DNA of 64,000 nucleotides from assembly GCA_015178975.1 (NCBI GenBank), contig WHVD01000025.1:744001-808000 (forward strand). Direction: 5' to 3'. The notes below the pieces were generated by a model. It searched no databases. It was not told the origin of the DNA and saw only the letters and a list, made by a program, of their open reading frames with translations. The translations under genes and the position numbers were made by a program. This document shows positions 63,485 through 64,000 of the stretch, in pieces. Every line of letters begins with the position of its first letter. Within the stretch, counting starts at the first letter, position 1. Origin of the DNA: Hysterangium stoloniferum. Lineage: Eukaryota > Basidiomycota > Agaricomycetes > Hysterangiales > Hysterangiaceae.

Positions 63485-64000
63485 GCCGGAACACTCCAGT
63501 TATATTCCTCTGTATAGCTTTGTGGTTGTTTGGGTGACCGCATAGAGTTATGCGGTCGCGAGCGTAACCTCCTTGAAGGTTTCTTTTCACTGACAAGCGC
63601 GCCCCATGTTAGCTATACACTTTCTTGAATGTTTCCCATATTCTATCTATACTATATATCCTAGCTACACCAATGCATATAGTGAAAGCCTTTCACCCCC
63701 TGATATTATTTATCTGATCCTGTACAAAGCACTTCAGCAAATTGTTTCACACTGCTTGAAGTAAGCGAGCCTGAGCTCGAATGTATCAAGGATAGAGGCC
63801 ATAAAATGCTGGCGAAAGGAGAAAATAATCAAAAAGAACAGAAGTTTAGTTCAGGGCCAGCATCTGTGACTGCATTACATCTCACTTGTAGTTAGAGGTC
63901 GTACGTAGTAGCTACCAATAAAATAAAAAATAGAAATAAATAATACATAAAAACTCTTTTCTTTAAATGAACCAAAGAGGGATCTGGAGACTTTTCGGAC
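63485..64000 (+). other. 3' flank of copy 2, end of the inverted duplication
   Basis: 63485 to about 63910 matches 50872-50450 reversed, through the CTTTCGCCAGCATTTTATGG and CATCTGTGACTGCA landmarks. After about 63910 the match fades. No further gene is seen to the window end. Confidence 0.6.

Overview
The window looks like a gene-poor, transposon-dense stretch of a basidiomycete nuclear genome, most likely an Agaricomycete. The evidence is that the host genes are cut by many 45-70 bp GT-AG introns, the large elements are Tf1/sushi-type chromoviruses and Ty1/copia elements, and the gene families (ABCC transporter, stand-alone adenylation enzyme, long low-complexity orphan) are usual for that group. 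A placement near Rhizoctonia/Ceratobasidium is a guess from general resemblance only.

Layout. 1-540: 3' end of a gene built of 60-residue repeats. 540-4200: no clear gene, with a few exon-like blocks and a hairpin. 4.2-5.8 kb: a Gag-like fossil followed by an LTR. 5.8-9.4 kb: AT-rich sequence with a diverged direct repeat and a MITE-like element. 10.6-17.3 kb (minus): an apparently intact multi-exon ABCC transporter. 18.6-37.5 kb: a nest of LTR elements. The oldest is copia element C (minus). Inside it sit element H, which itself holds solo LTR I, and the 13.4 kb element B. Inside B sits chromovirus A. Target-site duplications prove four of these insertions (I, H, B and A). 37.5-42 kb: broken LTR families E, F, D and G, then a 0.55 kb foldback. 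42.7-44.7 kb: a two-exon orphan gene. 46-50 kb: LTR remnants and a small MITE. 50-64 kb: an inverted duplication of an adenylation (AMP-binding) gene, minus copy at 50.9-53.1 kb and plus copy at 61.2-63.5 kb, plus a third 3' remnant; LTR fragments fill the spacer.

The most interesting item is in element A. Between pol and the 3' LTR, on the opposite strand, lies a three-exon frame with clean short introns. It carries a perfect six-cysteine Zn(II)2Cys6-type spacing next to coiled-coil stretches. This looks like an antisense regulatory gene carried by the retrotransposon. A and B also share an 11-nt self-priming signal. A roughly 30-bp box recurs in the LTRs of otherwise different families on both strands, so several families may use common machinery. 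The host genes show 19-25 nt microexons that carry catalytic motifs and that automated annotation would easily miss.
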